This document shows positions 1-8,308 of a stretch of 64,000 nucleotides of DNA, piece after piece; the stretch's first letter is position 1; each line of letters begins with the position of its first letter. This DNA is from Methyloversatilis discipulorum. Lineage in GTDB: Bacteria; Pseudomonadota; Gammaproteobacteria; Burkholderiales; Rhodocyclaceae. A program made the position numbers and the translations under genes. The stretch is taken from positions 62,001 through 126,000 of the forward strand of contig NZ_AZUP01000001.1 of the NCBI RefSeq assembly GCF_000527135.1, read 5' to 3'. The notes beneath the pieces were generated by a model. The model saw only the letters and a list, made by a program, of their open reading frames with translations. It was not told the origin of the DNA and did no database searches.

Positions 1-133
1 GCGCGTCCTCCGGCGCCATCGCGGGGGAATGCGCTTGGTCGGCATCGACAGTCGGTTCCGGCGCCGGCGCAGGTGCGGTTTCCGGCGTATCGAACACCGG
101 CATCTGCCAGGCAGTGAAGGATTCGTTGTTCAT
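1..133 (-). CDS. fliH: FliH, flagellar export apparatus regulator (N-terminal fragment)
   Basis: The first 44 codons read inward from the left edge; the rest lies outside the window. The visible N-terminus starts MNNESFTAWQMPVFDTPE and continues into a Pro/Ala/Glu-rich stretch typical of FliH, which binds and regulates the FliI export ATPase at the cytoplasmic base of the flagellum. The assignment rests mainly on position: it follows fliG by 31 bp on the same strand, as in fliF-fliG-fliH-fliI operons. The conserved FliI-binding C-terminal half is not visible. An ATG further upstream at 162 is excluded because its frame stops at 130-132. Confidence 0.7.
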   Translation of the reverse strand, partial: MNNESFTAWQMPVFDTPETAPAPAPEPTVDADQAHSPAMAPEDA

Positions 134-164
134 CTTGCGCAGCCTGCCTCAGAGCGGGCCATCG

Positions 165-1157
165 TCAAAGCATTTCCTCGCCACCCTTGCCACCCATGAC
201 GATCTGGCCTTCCTCGGCCAGGCGGCGGGCGATCTTCAGGATTTCCTTCTGTTCGGCTTCGACTTCCGACAGCTTCACCGGGCCGCGGCCTTCGAGGTCC
301 TCGCGCAGCGCCTCGGCGGCGCGCGACGACATGTTCTTGAATATCTTCTCGCGCAGTTCGGGCGACGCACCCTTGAGCGACAGCACCAGCTGATCGCCGC
401 TGACCTCGCGCAACAAGGTCTGGATGCCGCGGTCGTCGATGTCGAGCAGGTTCTCGAACACGAACATTTCGTCGACGATCTTTTGCGCCAGATCGGCGTC
501 GTATTCCTTCACCGCATCGAGGATGGCCGACTCGTTGGCGCTGCCGACGAAACCGAGGATTTCCGCGGTGGCCTTGATGCCACCCAGCGTCGTCTTCTTC
601 ATCTTGGCCGAGCCGGACAGCACGCGCGACATCGCCTCGTTCAGCTCGCGCAGCGCCACCGGCTGTACGCCGTCGAGCGTCGCGATGCGCAGCACCACGT
701 CGTTGCGCAGCCGTTCGACGAACAGCTTGAGCACCTCGGCCGCCTGGTCGAATTCCAGATGGGTCAGGATGGTGGCGATGATCTGCGGGTGCTCGTTCTT
801 GATCAGGTTGGCGATGGTGGCCGCGTCCAGCCACTTCAGGCCCTCGATGCCGGCGGTGTCGGAGTCGTTCAGGATGCGCGACAGCAGGTGGCCGGCGCGT
901 TCTTCGCCGAGTGCCTTGGTGAGCATGTTGCGGATCAAGGTCTCGTCGGCCGACACACGGCTGCCGGCGGCGGTCGCTTCGTCGAACATGTCGAGCACCG
1001 CCTGCACCTTCTCGCGCGGCACGTTCTTGAGGCCGGCCATCGCGGTGCCGATCTTCTGCACTTCGCGCGGGCCGAGGTGGCGCAGCACCTCGGCGGCGGC
1101 GTCTTCGCCCAGCGTTACCAGCAGCAGGGCACTGCGTTCGATTCCTTCGTCATTCAT
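165..1157 (-). CDS. fliG: Flagellar motor switch protein FliG
   Basis: This 330-residue protein has full FliG length. FliG joins the MS ring (FliF) to the C ring and carries the charged torque helix that meets the stator. The sequence shows the armadillo-like N and middle domains, the diagnostic EHPQ motif in NEHPQIIATIL near residue 118, and a C-terminal domain rich in alternating charges (ELREKIFKNM, AEALREDLE). The start overlaps the end of fliF by 8 bp, so translation is probably coupled. Confidence 0.97.
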   Translation of the reverse strand: MNDEGIERSALLLVTLGEDAAAEVLRHLGPREVQKIGTAMAGLKNVPREKVQAVLDMFDEATAAGSRVSADETLIRNMLTKALGEERAGHLLSRILNDSDTAGIEGLKWLDAATIANLIKNEHPQIIATILTHLEFDQAAEVLKLFVERLRNDVVLRIATLDGVQPVALRELNEAMSRVLSGSAKMKKTTLGGIKATAEILGFVGSANESAILDAVKEYDADLAQKIVDEMFVFENLLDIDDRGIQTLLREVSGDQLVLSLKGASPELREKIFKNMSSRAAEALREDLEGRGPVKLSEVEAEQKEILKIARRLAEEGQIVMGGKGGEEML

Positions 1158-2871
1158 CGCCGCTCACCCAGTGCTTGATCACTTCGGCCACCGCCTTCGG
1201 ATCGTTCTTCGCGAACTCGCGCGCCGAATCGAGCTTCGTTTCGAAATCGAGCTGGGCGCGCGCCTCAGGTGACATCTCGATCTGCGCGGCGGCGCTGCCG
1301 GCCAGCGTGCCGATCGGCTTGCCGTTCTCGTCGAGTGTCACGTCGCGCACTTCCGGCTCGTTCTCGTCCGCTTCTGCCGGCGTGGTCAGATTGCGCACCA
1401 GCGGGCGCAGCACGCCGAGCAGCAGGTAGGCGGCGACGCCAGCGACCAGCAGATACTTCAGCAGTTCGCGCGCAAAGCCCATGGTTTCCGGGTCTTTCCA
1501 CAGCGGCGTTTCGGGCGCGACATCGACCACTTCGGTGAACGGCGCGGAGGCGACATTGATCGTGTCGCCGCGACCTTCGTTGAAGCCCATCGCCTCACGC
1601 GTCAGCGCAGTGATGCGCTGGATTTCTTCCTCGTTCAGCGGCACCTGTACCACCTTGCCGTCCTTGTCGGTTTCGGTCTTGTGGTTCACCAGCACCGCCA
1701 CCGACAGCCGCTTGATCTGGCCGACCGACTGGCGCACGTGCTGCACCGTCTTGTCGAGCTCGTAATTGGTGGTTGAATCCTTGCGCGTATTGATCGGCAG
1801 CATCGCAGGCTGGCCGTTGGCGCCTTCGACCGCCGGCGTGCCCGGCGCCGGCGGCGTGGTGACCGGTGCGGTGGCCGGCGTCGGCGGCTGGTTGGTCAGC
1901 GCGCCCGGCACGCCGGCGGCGTTCGGCTGGTTGGTTTCCGATTCGCTGAGCTGCTGGCTGCGGATGGCCGCGTTCGGCGTCGGGTTCGGCTTGTAGGTTT
2001 CGGCCGTCTGTTCGGCCTGGTTGAAATCGATGTCTGCCGCCGTCTGCACGCGGTAATTGCCGCGACCGACCAGCGGTTCGAGGATGCCTTCGATGCGCCG
2101 TATCGTGGCCGCCTCGATCTCGCCCACGTACTTCAGCTGGGTCGGATTCAGCGACGCATTGTCCTTGGCATCACGGTTGTTCGACAGCAGATTGCCGTTC
2201 TGGTCGAGCACCGACACGCTGGTCGGCTGCAGCTGCGGCACGCTGGAAGCCACCAGGTGAACGATGCCGCCGACCTGTTCCGGCGTCAGCGTGCGGCCGC
2301 CCAGCAGGCTGACCACGACGGAGGCCGACGGCTTCTGGTCGTCGCGCAGGAAGGCGCTCTGTTTCGGGATGGCCAGGTGCACGCGTGCGCCATCGACCGC
2401 CGCCAGCGTACCGATGGTGCGCGCCAGTTCGCCTTCGAGGGCGCGCTGGTAGGTCACCTGTTCGGAAAACTGCGACTGGCCGAGCTTCTGGCTTTCCATC
2501 AGCTCGAAACCGACCGAGCCGCCGCGCGGCAGACCCTGCGCCGCCAGCTTCAGGCGCGTGTCGTGTACGAACTGCGACGGCACCAGGATGGCGTGGCCAC
2601 CTTCGGAGAACTTGTAGGGCACGTTGCCCTGCTGGAGTGCGGCGACGATGGCGCCGCCGTCCTTGTCATTGATATTGGAGAACAGCACCTCGTAATCGGG
2701 CGTGCGGCTCCACAGCATCAGCCCGACCAGAAGTGCGATGGCCATGGCCAGCCCGCCGGCCAGCATCATCTTCTTCTGCATCGGCATTTCGGCGAGCCGT
2801 TGCTGGGCCAGCGCCAGCGGCGTTGCCGGCGAGGCGGGAGCGGCGTTCGGATCGAGTACGGCGTCGGCCAT
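1150..2871 (-). CDS. fliF: Flagellar MS-ring protein FliF
   Basis: FliF, 573 residues, builds the membrane MS ring on which the flagellum assembles. A first transmembrane helix spans about residues 36-54, a periplasmic YscJ/FliF-type region follows, then a Pro/Thr/Asn-rich disordered stretch (about 310-390). A second transmembrane helix (LLKYLLVAGVAAYLLLGVL) precedes the acidic C-terminal tail that binds FliG. I chose ATG 2871 (MADAVLDPN), which has an AAGAGA-like ribosome site, over an in-frame extension to 3009. That extension would add 46 Arg-rich residues and run into the fleS promoter region. First gene of fliF-fliG-fliH. Confidence 0.96.
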   Translation of the reverse strand: MADAVLDPNAAPASPATPLALAQQRLAEMPMQKKMMLAGGLAMAIALLVGLMLWSRTPDYEVLFSNINDKDGGAIVAALQQGNVPYKFSEGGHAILVPSQFVHDTRLKLAAQGLPRGGSVGFELMESQKLGQSQFSEQVTYQRALEGELARTIGTLAAVDGARVHLAIPKQSAFLRDDQKPSASVVVSLLGGRTLTPEQVGGIVHLVASSVPQLQPTSVSVLDQNGNLLSNNRDAKDNASLNPTQLKYVGEIEAATIRRIEGILEPLVGRGNYRVQTAADIDFNQAEQTAETYKPNPTPNAAIRSQQLSESETNQPNAAGVPGALTNQPPTPATAPVTTPPAPGTPAVEGANGQPAMLPINTRKDSTTNYELDKTVQHVRQSVGQIKRLSVAVLVNHKTETDKDGKVVQVPLNEEEIQRITALTREAMGFNEGRGDTINVASAPFTEVVDVAPETPLWKDPETMGFARELLKYLLVAGVAAYLLLGVLRPLVRNLTTPAEADENEPEVRDVTLDENGKPIGTLAGSAAAQIEMSPEARAQLDFETKLDSAREFAKNDPKAVAEVIKHWVSGDE

Positions 2872-2955
2872 GGTTCGTCTCTTGCAAGTTGCTCGAATGC
2901 CGGGTGTCGACGTACCGACACACCATCGAGGATGGGACGGATTCTCTGCTCCCCT

Positions 2956-2971
2956 CGCGCGTGGCGTTCCA
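2956..2971 (-). promoter_or_regulatory. Possible sigma-54 promoter for fliF (weak)
   Basis: Read on the minus strand, TGGAACGCCACGCGCG keeps the invariant GG and GC with the required 10-bp spacing and matches TGG and ACG of the -24 box, but the -12 box is GCGC rather than TTGC. It lies about 85 bp upstream of the fliF start. It is the better of two candidates on this strand. Confidence 0.3.
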
Positions 2972-2987
2972 TGAATAAGGCGGGTTT

Positions 2988-3009
2988 TTGGCCGGCTGAT
3001 TCCGGCCAA
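2988..3009. repeat. Inverted repeat between fliF and fleS
   Basis: A perfect 8-bp inverted repeat, TTGGCCGG and CCGGCCAA, separated by 6 bp. It sits in the divergent fliF/fleS region, ending 4 bp before the -24 element of the fleS promoter. No U-tract follows on either strand, so a protein-binding site is more likely than a terminator. The binding protein is unknown. Confidence 0.5.
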
Positions 3010-3013
3010 TCCG

Positions 3014-3029
3014 TGGCTTGACGCTTGCT
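3014..3029 (+). promoter_or_regulatory. Sigma-54 (-24/-12) promoter of fleS-fleR
   Basis: TGGCTTGACGCTTGCT matches 10 of the 12 defined positions of TGGCACGN4TTGCW and has exact GG-N10-GC spacing. Transcription would start near 3040, 29 nt before the fleS ATG, which also argues against an in-frame start at 3018. Confidence 0.72.
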
Positions 3030-3068
3030 ACGCTGGCACCGTCGATCAATCCACTGTCCACGACACGC

Positions 3069-4277
3069 ATGTCAGAGCCGTCCGCCAGCGCCGCCGAACC
3101 GGCCCGCATCGCCCCCGAGGAGGCGGCGCGGCTGGCAGAAGCTTTCCGTCTGTTCAATGCCGCTTCGGCCGAGCTGACCGAGGCTTACGGCGCGCTGGAG
3201 AAGCAGGTGGCCAGCCTGACCGAGGAACTGGCGCAGGCCAACGGCGAACTGCGCCGTCAGTACGAGGAAAAGGCGCGTCTGACCGACCGCCTGAGCACGC
3301 TGCTGAACCAGCTGCCGGCCGGCGTGGTCGTGGTGGATGGTGCGGGTGTGATCGAACAGGCCAATCCGGCCGCACTGGACATGGTGGGTGCGCGCGCCGG
3401 CGCAGCTTGGGACGGCAGCGCCGCCCGGCTGCAGCCGTCGGACGCGCCGGCCGAATGGGACTGCACCGGCGCCGACGGACAACCGCGCCGGCTGTCGATG
3501 AGCGAGGCGCGATTGGCGGGCGAGGACGCGCGCATCGTGCTGCTGCACGACATGACGCGGCAACACGCGCTGAAGATCGCGGCCGCGCGCAACGAACGGC
3601 TGGCGGCGATGGGCGAGATGGCCGCCTCGCTGGCGCACCAGTTGCGCACGCCGCTGGCGGCGGCGACCTTGTACGTGGGCACGCTGATTTCGCGCGACAT
3701 GGCGCCGGACGACGTCAAGTCGATCGCCTCGCGCGCGCAGGGCCGCTTGCGGCACCTCGAACGGCTGATCCGCGACACGCTGATGTTCGCGCGCGGCGAG
3801 GTGCTCGGCCGCGAAGCGATAGACGTGGCGGCGCTGGTCGACGAGCTGCAGCACACGGTCGAGCCGGTGGCGCGCCAGGCCGGCGTGCGGCTGACGGTGG
3901 AGGCGGCGTCAGGCAGCGTGTCCGGCGATCGCAAGGCGGTGGCCAGCGCGCTGGTGAGCCTGCTGGAGAACGCGGTGCAGGCCTGCGCCGACGGTGGCGA
4001 GGTGGCGCTGGCGGTCGAAGCGACGGACGGCAGCGTCAGTTTCGTCGTACGTGACAACGGTCGCGGCATACCGCGCGAGATACAGGAAAGATTGTTCGAG
4101 CCCTTCTTCACCACGCGGGAAGAGGGGACCGGGCTGGGGCTGGCGATCGCACGCGGCGTGGCGCGCGTGCACGGCGGCGACATCGAATGCGAGTCCGCGC
4201 CGGGCGCGGGCAGCCGTTTCACCTTGCGCCTGCCTGCGCAGACGCCTGAAGACGTAGTGCTGGAGAACGGGCAATGA
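3069..4277 (+). CDS. fleS: FleS/FlrB-like flagellar sensor histidine kinase
   Basis: A 402-residue kinase with no membrane helix, as in the cytoplasmic FleS/FlrB sensors of flagellar class III genes. After a coiled coil (about 20-75) comes a PAS-like domain (about 78-165), then HisKA with phospho-acceptor H190 in ASLAHQLRTPL. The HATPase domain shows the N box (LLENAVQ), DNGRGIP and GTGLGLAI. The stop overlaps the start of the downstream regulator (ATGA). A sigma-54 promoter precedes it. The name rests on architecture plus flagellar context; a generic NtrB-like kinase is the alternative. Confidence 0.85.
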   Translation: MSEPSASAAEPARIAPEEAARLAEAFRLFNAASAELTEAYGALEKQVASLTEELAQANGELRRQYEEKARLTDRLSTLLNQLPAGVVVVDGAGVIEQANPAALDMVGARAGAAWDGSAARLQPSDAPAEWDCTGADGQPRRLSMSEARLAGEDARIVLLHDMTRQHALKIAAARNERLAAMGEMAASLAHQLRTPLAAATLYVGTLISRDMAPDDVKSIASRAQGRLRHLERLIRDTLMFARGEVLGREAIDVAALVDELQHTVEPVARQAGVRLTVEAASGSVSGDRKAVASALVSLLENAVQACADGGEVALAVEATDGSVSFVVRDNGRGIPREIQERLFEPFFTTREEGTGLGLAIARGVARVHGGDIECESAPGAGSRFTLRLPAQTPEDVVLENGQ

Positions 4278-5680
4278 GCGAGAAGCTGAACATTCTGGTG
4301 GTCGAGGACGAACCCAATCTGCGCGATGCGCTGTGCCTGGCGATCGAGTGCGCCGGTCACCGCGTCATCGGCGCCGCCGACGGCCCGCAGGCGCTGCGCA
4401 TGCTGGAGCGCAACACCGGCGAGCACGCGCTGAACCTGGTCATCACCGACCTGAAGATGCAGCCGATGGACGGCCTTACGCTGTTGCGCGAAATCCGCGC
4501 CCGCGAGCCGGTACTGCCGGTGCTGCTGATGACCGCCTTCGGCGACGTCGAAAAGGCTGTCGCGGCGATGCGCGCCGGCGCCTGCGATTTCCTGCTCAAA
4601 CCTTTCGAGCCGGACGTGCTGCTCGCCCACATCGACCGCTACGCCGCGCCGGTGGTGGCACCGACCGATATGGTGGCGGAGGACGCCCGCACCCGTCAGG
4701 TGCTGGGCCTTGCGTCGCGCGTGGCTAAATCCGAGGCGACCGTGCTGCTGACCGGCGAGTCCGGCACCGGCAAGGAGGTGTTCGCGCGCTACATCCACCA
4801 GCAGTCGGCGCGCGCCGGCAAGCCCTTCATCGCGATCAACTGCGCGGCGATTCCCGACAACCTGCTCGAAGCGACGCTGTTCGGCTACGAGAAAGGTGCC
4901 TTCACCGGCGCCACCACGGCGCAGGCGGGCAAGTTCGAACAGGCCGACGGCGGCACACTGCTGCTGGACGAAATATCGGAAATGCCGCTGTCGCTGCAGG
5001 CCAAGCTGCTGCGCGTGCTGCAGGAACGCGAGGTCGAGCGCGTCGGCGGCAAGAAGCCGGTGCCGCTGGACATCCGCGTACTGGCCACCAGCAACCGCGA
5101 CATGGAAGCCGAGGCGCGCGCGGGCCGCTTCCGCGAGGATCTCTATTACCGCCTGAACGTGTTCCCGATCGCCATTCCGTCGCTGCGCGAGCGCCCGGGC
5201 GACATCGTGCCGCTGGCGCGCCACTTCCTCGCGGCCTGCGCCAAGGCACAGGGCAGGGCACTGAAGTTGGGCGAATCGGCGGCGGCAATCCTTGCCGGCC
5301 ACGACTGGCCCGGCAATGTGCGCGAACTGGAAAATACTATGCAACGCGCCGCCATCCTGGCGCCGGGCGACACGGTCGAGGCGGAGCTCATCGTGCTCGG
5401 CAGCCAGCGTGTCGCGTCGCGTCCGGTGAGCGAACCGGCTCCGGTCGCCGCTGCTGCCGCACCGGCGTCGGCGGCCAACGATGCACCGCCGAGCGCCACG
5501 CCCGACGCGCCGCTCAAGGTGAAGTCGGTTCGCGACATGGAACGCGACCTCATCCTCGAAACGCTGGCCGCAGTCGGGGGGTCGCGCAAGAAGGCGATCG
5601 AGAAACTGGGCATTTCGGAACGCACGCTGCGGTATAAACTTGCGCGCTACAAGGCGGATGGTCTGCTGCGCGAGGGGTAA
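4274..5680 (+). CDS. fleR: FleR/FlrC-like sigma-54-dependent response regulator
   Basis: A 468-residue NtrC-class activator. The receiver domain (1-120) has phospho-acceptor D59 in VITDLKM. The AAA+ domain has Walker A GESGTGKE (161-168) and the sigma-54 contact loop GAFTGA (208-213). The C-terminus is a Fis-type helix-turn-helix ([18 protein letters not shown]) after an Ala/Pro-rich linker (about 385-415). It is probably phosphorylated by the overlapping upstream kinase and activates sigma-54 flagellar promoters. The fliE promoter 20 bp downstream is an obvious target. Confidence 0.92.
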   Translation: MSEKLNILVVEDEPNLRDALCLAIECAGHRVIGAADGPQALRMLERNTGEHALNLVITDLKMQPMDGLTLLREIRAREPVLPVLLMTAFGDVEKAVAAMRAGACDFLLKPFEPDVLLAHIDRYAAPVVAPTDMVAEDARTRQVLGLASRVAKSEATVLLTGESGTGKEVFARYIHQQSARAGKPFIAINCAAIPDNLLEATLFGYEKGAFTGATTAQAGKFEQADGGTLLLDEISEMPLSLQAKLLRVLQEREVERVGGKKPVPLDIRVLATSNRDMEAEARAGRFREDLYYRLNVFPIAIPSLRERPGDIVPLARHFLAACAKAQGRALKLGESAAAILAGHDWPGNVRELENTMQRAAILAPGDTVEAELIVLGSQRVASRPVSEPAPVAAAAAPASAANDAPPSATPDAPLKVKSVRDMERDLILETLAAVGGSRKKAIEKLGISERTLRYKLARYKADGLLREG

Positions 5681-5699
5681 ATCGAGCGCTTCGCCTGCT

Positions 5700-5715
5700 T
5701 GGCCCGGTTATTGCA
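5700..5715 (+). promoter_or_regulatory. Sigma-54 (-24/-12) promoter of fliE
   Basis: TGGCCCGGTTATTGCA matches TGGCACGN4TTGCW at all but one defined position and has exact GG-N10-GC spacing. It lies between the fleR stop and fliE, giving a leader of about 80 nt. Confidence 0.85.
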
Positions 5716-5807
5716 AGAGAAAGGCTGAACAGGTCATGAACGCCGGAATTGCCCCGGCGGGCAGTCCGTAACCGGCATTTTTTGCCGGCGGGCACAGGAG
5801 AAACTGC

Positions 5808-6131
5808 ATGAACACCAGCCTCAACCAGATGATTACCGAGCTGCGCTCGACCGCGCAGACCGCGGCGAACAAGCCGGTCGGCAAGGTCGATGCGGCGTCC
5901 GGCGGCGCCGACTTCGGCGAGGCCCTGAAGAACGCGATCGAACAGGTCAATGCCGCGCAACAGGAAGCGCAGAAGATGTCGGAAGGTTTCATCACCGGCA
6001 GCAATACCGAAGCCAACCTGCAGGACGTGATGATTGCGTCGCAGAAGGCCAGCCTGTCCTTCCAGCAGATGGTTCAGGTGCGCAACAAGCTGGTGAATGC
6101 CTACCAGGACATCATGAACATGAGCGTCTGA
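5808..6131 (+). CDS. fliE: Flagellar hook-basal body protein FliE
   Basis: FliE, 107 residues and of usual length, is the junction protein between the MS ring and the proximal rod. The C-terminal half carries the family signature: NTEANLQDVMIASQKASLSF and then QMVQVRNKLVNAYQDIMNM. The ribosome site is CAGGAGAA. It has its own sigma-54 promoter and is followed by a terminator, so here it is a single-gene unit on the opposite strand to fliF. In many relatives fliE instead heads fliEFGHIJ. Confidence 0.97.
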   Translation: MNTSLNQMITELRSTAQTAANKPVGKVDAASGGADFGEALKNAIEQVNAAQQEAQKMSEGFITGSNTEANLQDVMIASQKASLSFQQMVQVRNKLVNAYQDIMNMSV

Positions 6132-6157
6132 GCGCCGATGCGCGCGAGCTCACAAGG

Positions 6158-6183
6158 AACCGGCCGCAAGGCCGGTTTTTTTT
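6158..6183 (+). terminator. Rho-independent terminator after fliE
   Basis: AACCGGCC-GCAA-GGCCGGTT stem-loop running straight into an eight-T tract. Confidence 0.92.
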
Positions 6184-6465
6184 CGTCCGGATCGCGCCGG
6201 TATAACCCTTCAATTGACAATAATTCTCGTTTGAACGAAGCTCACCGAACCTGAGCCTCGGTCATTAGCGCCGGCCAGGGTATTCCGGAACGGCACATCA
6301 GCATTGCCGCTCCGGCCGCAGTTCCGCCAGCCCGTCGGCGTCCGCCGCCCCGCAAGCCTCCGTTTCCATCCGCCGCCAGCCGCGCCCGCCCCGGAGCCGC
6401 GTTGCCAGCCTCTTCGTCCTTCGTCGGCGGTGCATGCACCGCCGATCTGATTGCAGAGGTATCCG
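6184..6465. other. Gap upstream of the metalloprotease pair
   Basis: No gene is visible. TTGACA occurs at 6214-6219 but no good -10 lies at normal spacing. The surrounding AT-rich stretch resembles a shortened Fur box too weakly to call. The rest is GC-rich and featureless to me. Confidence 0.4.
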
Positions 6466-7263
6466 ATGTCAGTACCGATCAACGTGACGCTGCCGGCCGT
6501 TCGCGTCCTGCGGCGCGCCGCCGCGTGCAGCCTGATTGCGCTGTGCATGGCGGCGCCCGCGTCCGCAGGCCATTTCCCCATGTACGCCGCCTGGGCGCAG
6601 CCGGACGGGCCGGGCAGTGCCCTCACGCTGACCTACAGTTTCAGCAATCTGCTCGACGGCAGCCTGCTCGACAGTGCGACCGGCGCGCCGCTGCCGGTAT
6701 CGCTGTTGCGCAGCGCGTTCGAACTTGCGCTGTGGGACTACGCCGCGGTGCTGCCCATCCATTTCGTAGAGGTGAGCGACAGCGGACCACCGCCGGAAAC
6801 CGGCGAGTACGACCCGACCGGGCTGGCCGACATCCGGGTGGGGCAGGTGGCGCACATCGCCGACGCGAATGCCTATGCCTATTTTCCGTTCTCGCCGGAC
6901 AGCGGTCTGGCCGGCGACATCGTGTTTAACGCCGGCCGTTTCGGCGCCGACTGGACGCCGCTCTGGGTCTACGCGGTCGCCCAGCACGAGCTGGGTCATT
7001 CGCTGGGCATGGGGCACTACGTCAACGACGATCCGGTCACCGTCGGACCGGCTGCATTGCTGTCTTACGAAGGTCCGGTTTTCCCGCTCGACGAGGCCAC
7101 ACGCGCCGCGCTGCAGGGCGTGTATGGCGCAGGCGTCGGTTCGGTGACGCCGCTGTCGCCGGTGCCGGAGCCCGGCGCCGCGGCGCTGTTGCTCGCCGGC
7201 CTGATCGTGTTGCGCACGAGGACGCAGCGTCGCACATCGCGGGGGAGCCGACGTCATGGGTGA
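6466..7263 (+). CDS. PEP-CTERM matrixin-like zinc metalloprotease
   Basis: This 265-residue exported protein has an Arg-containing signal peptide (1-34, ending PASAG). The zinc-protease motif HELGHSLGMGH has H174, E175, H178 and H184 in the classic HExxHxxGxxH order of matrixins and other metzincins. The C-terminus is a PEP-CTERM sorting tail: VPEP near residue 233, a hydrophobic helix, then an Arg-rich end. Exosortase would remove the tail, leaving the protein outside the cytoplasm. ATG 6466 has AGAGG upstream, so it is preferred over 6451. The gene overlaps the next by 8 bp. Substrate unknown. Confidence 0.85.
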   Translation: MSVPINVTLPAVRVLRRAAACSLIALCMAAPASAGHFPMYAAWAQPDGPGSALTLTYSFSNLLDGSLLDSATGAPLPVSLLRSAFELALWDYAAVLPIHFVEVSDSGPPPETGEYDPTGLADIRVGQVAHIADANAYAYFPFSPDSGLAGDIVFNAGRFGADWTPLWVYAVAQHELGHSLGMGHYVNDDPVTVGPAALLSYEGPVFPLDEATRAALQGVYGAGVGSVTPLSPVPEPGAAALLLAGLIVLRTRTQRRTSRGSRRHG

Positions 7264-8236
7264 ACGCGCATGCAGACTTCACCGGCGGAGCGCCCGCGCG
7301 GCGCTCGCCCTGGCGCTGTTTGCCGGCGTTCCGAATGCGGTGTCGGCATTGCAGATCGAGTTCGACTACCGCTACGACACGCGCGGCTTCTTCACCGATC
7401 TGGCGACCGGTGAGCCGCTGGCCGAACGTCGCGCGATGCTCGACCTTGCCGCGTCGTTCTACGGTGGCTTCACCGACACGCTGACCGCCATCGCACCCGG
7501 AGCGGGTGACAGCTGGTCGGTGTCCTTCGTGCATCCCAGCCTCGGCGGCCCGGGCGTGACGCTGGTGAACGAAACGATCGCCGCCGATACGCTGCGTATC
7601 TACGTCGGCGGCTCGCCGAGTGCGCCCGGTGTGCTCGGCTTCGCCGGCACCGGATCAAACCTGCAGGCCAGCGGCGACGCGGCTTTCGTCGACGCGGTGA
7701 CGACGCGGGGGCAGGCCGGTGTGGCGCAGGGGACCGACTACGCCACCTGGGGTGGCTACATCTGGTTCAACGCCAGCAACGACTGGTACTTCGGCGCGGA
7801 TGCCAGCGGCCTGACTGCCGGCCAGCCCGACTTCCTGACCACCGCAACGCACGAGATCGGGCACATTCTCGGCTTCGGCGAAGCCCACGCCTGGTATGCC
7901 AATGTCGATCCCGACAGCGGGCTGTTCGTCGGTGCGAACGCGGTCGCCGCCTACGGCGGTGGCGTGCCGCTGGACCGCTATGGCAGCCACTGGGCCGAAG
8001 GCACGTACAGCCTGCGCGACGGCGTGCTGCAGGAAACGATGATGGATCCGAGCACGCCTGCCGGCGAGCGCCAGCTGCCGACTGCGCTCGACTATGCCGG
8101 TTTCGCTGACATCGGCTGGCAGGTGTCGGCGGTGCCCGAGCCGGCAGGCTGGGCGTTGCTGCTGAGCGGTGTCGGCGTCGTCGCGGTCGCGAGGCGGCGC
8201 CGGCGCATCGGCCTGCCTGAAGCCGGGTGCAGCTGA
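7256..8236 (+). CDS. PEP-CTERM zinc metalloprotease-like protein
   Basis: A 326-residue exported protein with a signal peptide (1-31) and a PEP-CTERM tail (VPEP near 293, hydrophobic helix, RRRRR). The zinc site reads HEIGHILGFGEAH: H199, E200 and H203 are in place, but the expected third histidine is E209, with a histidine two residues on at H211. Either E209 or H211 may be the third ligand, so this could be a different clan from its neighbour. The start overlaps the upstream gene and follows GGGGGAG, suggesting coupled translation. Confidence 0.8.
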   Translation: MGERACRLHRRSARAALALALFAGVPNAVSALQIEFDYRYDTRGFFTDLATGEPLAERRAMLDLAASFYGGFTDTLTAIAPGAGDSWSVSFVHPSLGGPGVTLVNETIAADTLRIYVGGSPSAPGVLGFAGTGSNLQASGDAAFVDAVTTRGQAGVAQGTDYATWGGYIWFNASNDWYFGADASGLTAGQPDFLTTATHEIGHILGFGEAHAWYANVDPDSGLFVGANAVAAYGGGVPLDRYGSHWAEGTYSLRDGVLQETMMDPSTPAGERQLPTALDYAGFADIGWQVSAVPEPAGWALLLSGVGVVAVARRRRRIGLPEAGCS

Positions 8237-8308
8237 GCGGACGCGGGCTTCGCTCTGATCCGGCTTGCAGGTGCGGCGTTACACTGACCGCCGGAGGAAA
8301 GGTCCATC

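Noticed and set aside
2979..2994. A second GG-N10-GC pair upstream of fliF
   Set aside because: Apart from the invariant bases it matches the sigma-54 consensus poorly.
6213..6232. A stretch resembling a Fur box (TTGACAATAATTCTCG)
   Set aside because: It lacks the internal repeat unit of a true box and sits before a gene with no clear iron role.
6291..6307. A GGCAC...TTGC sequence upstream of the metalloprotease, like a sigma-54 promoter
   Set aside because: The GG to GC spacing is 12 bp instead of the strict 10.
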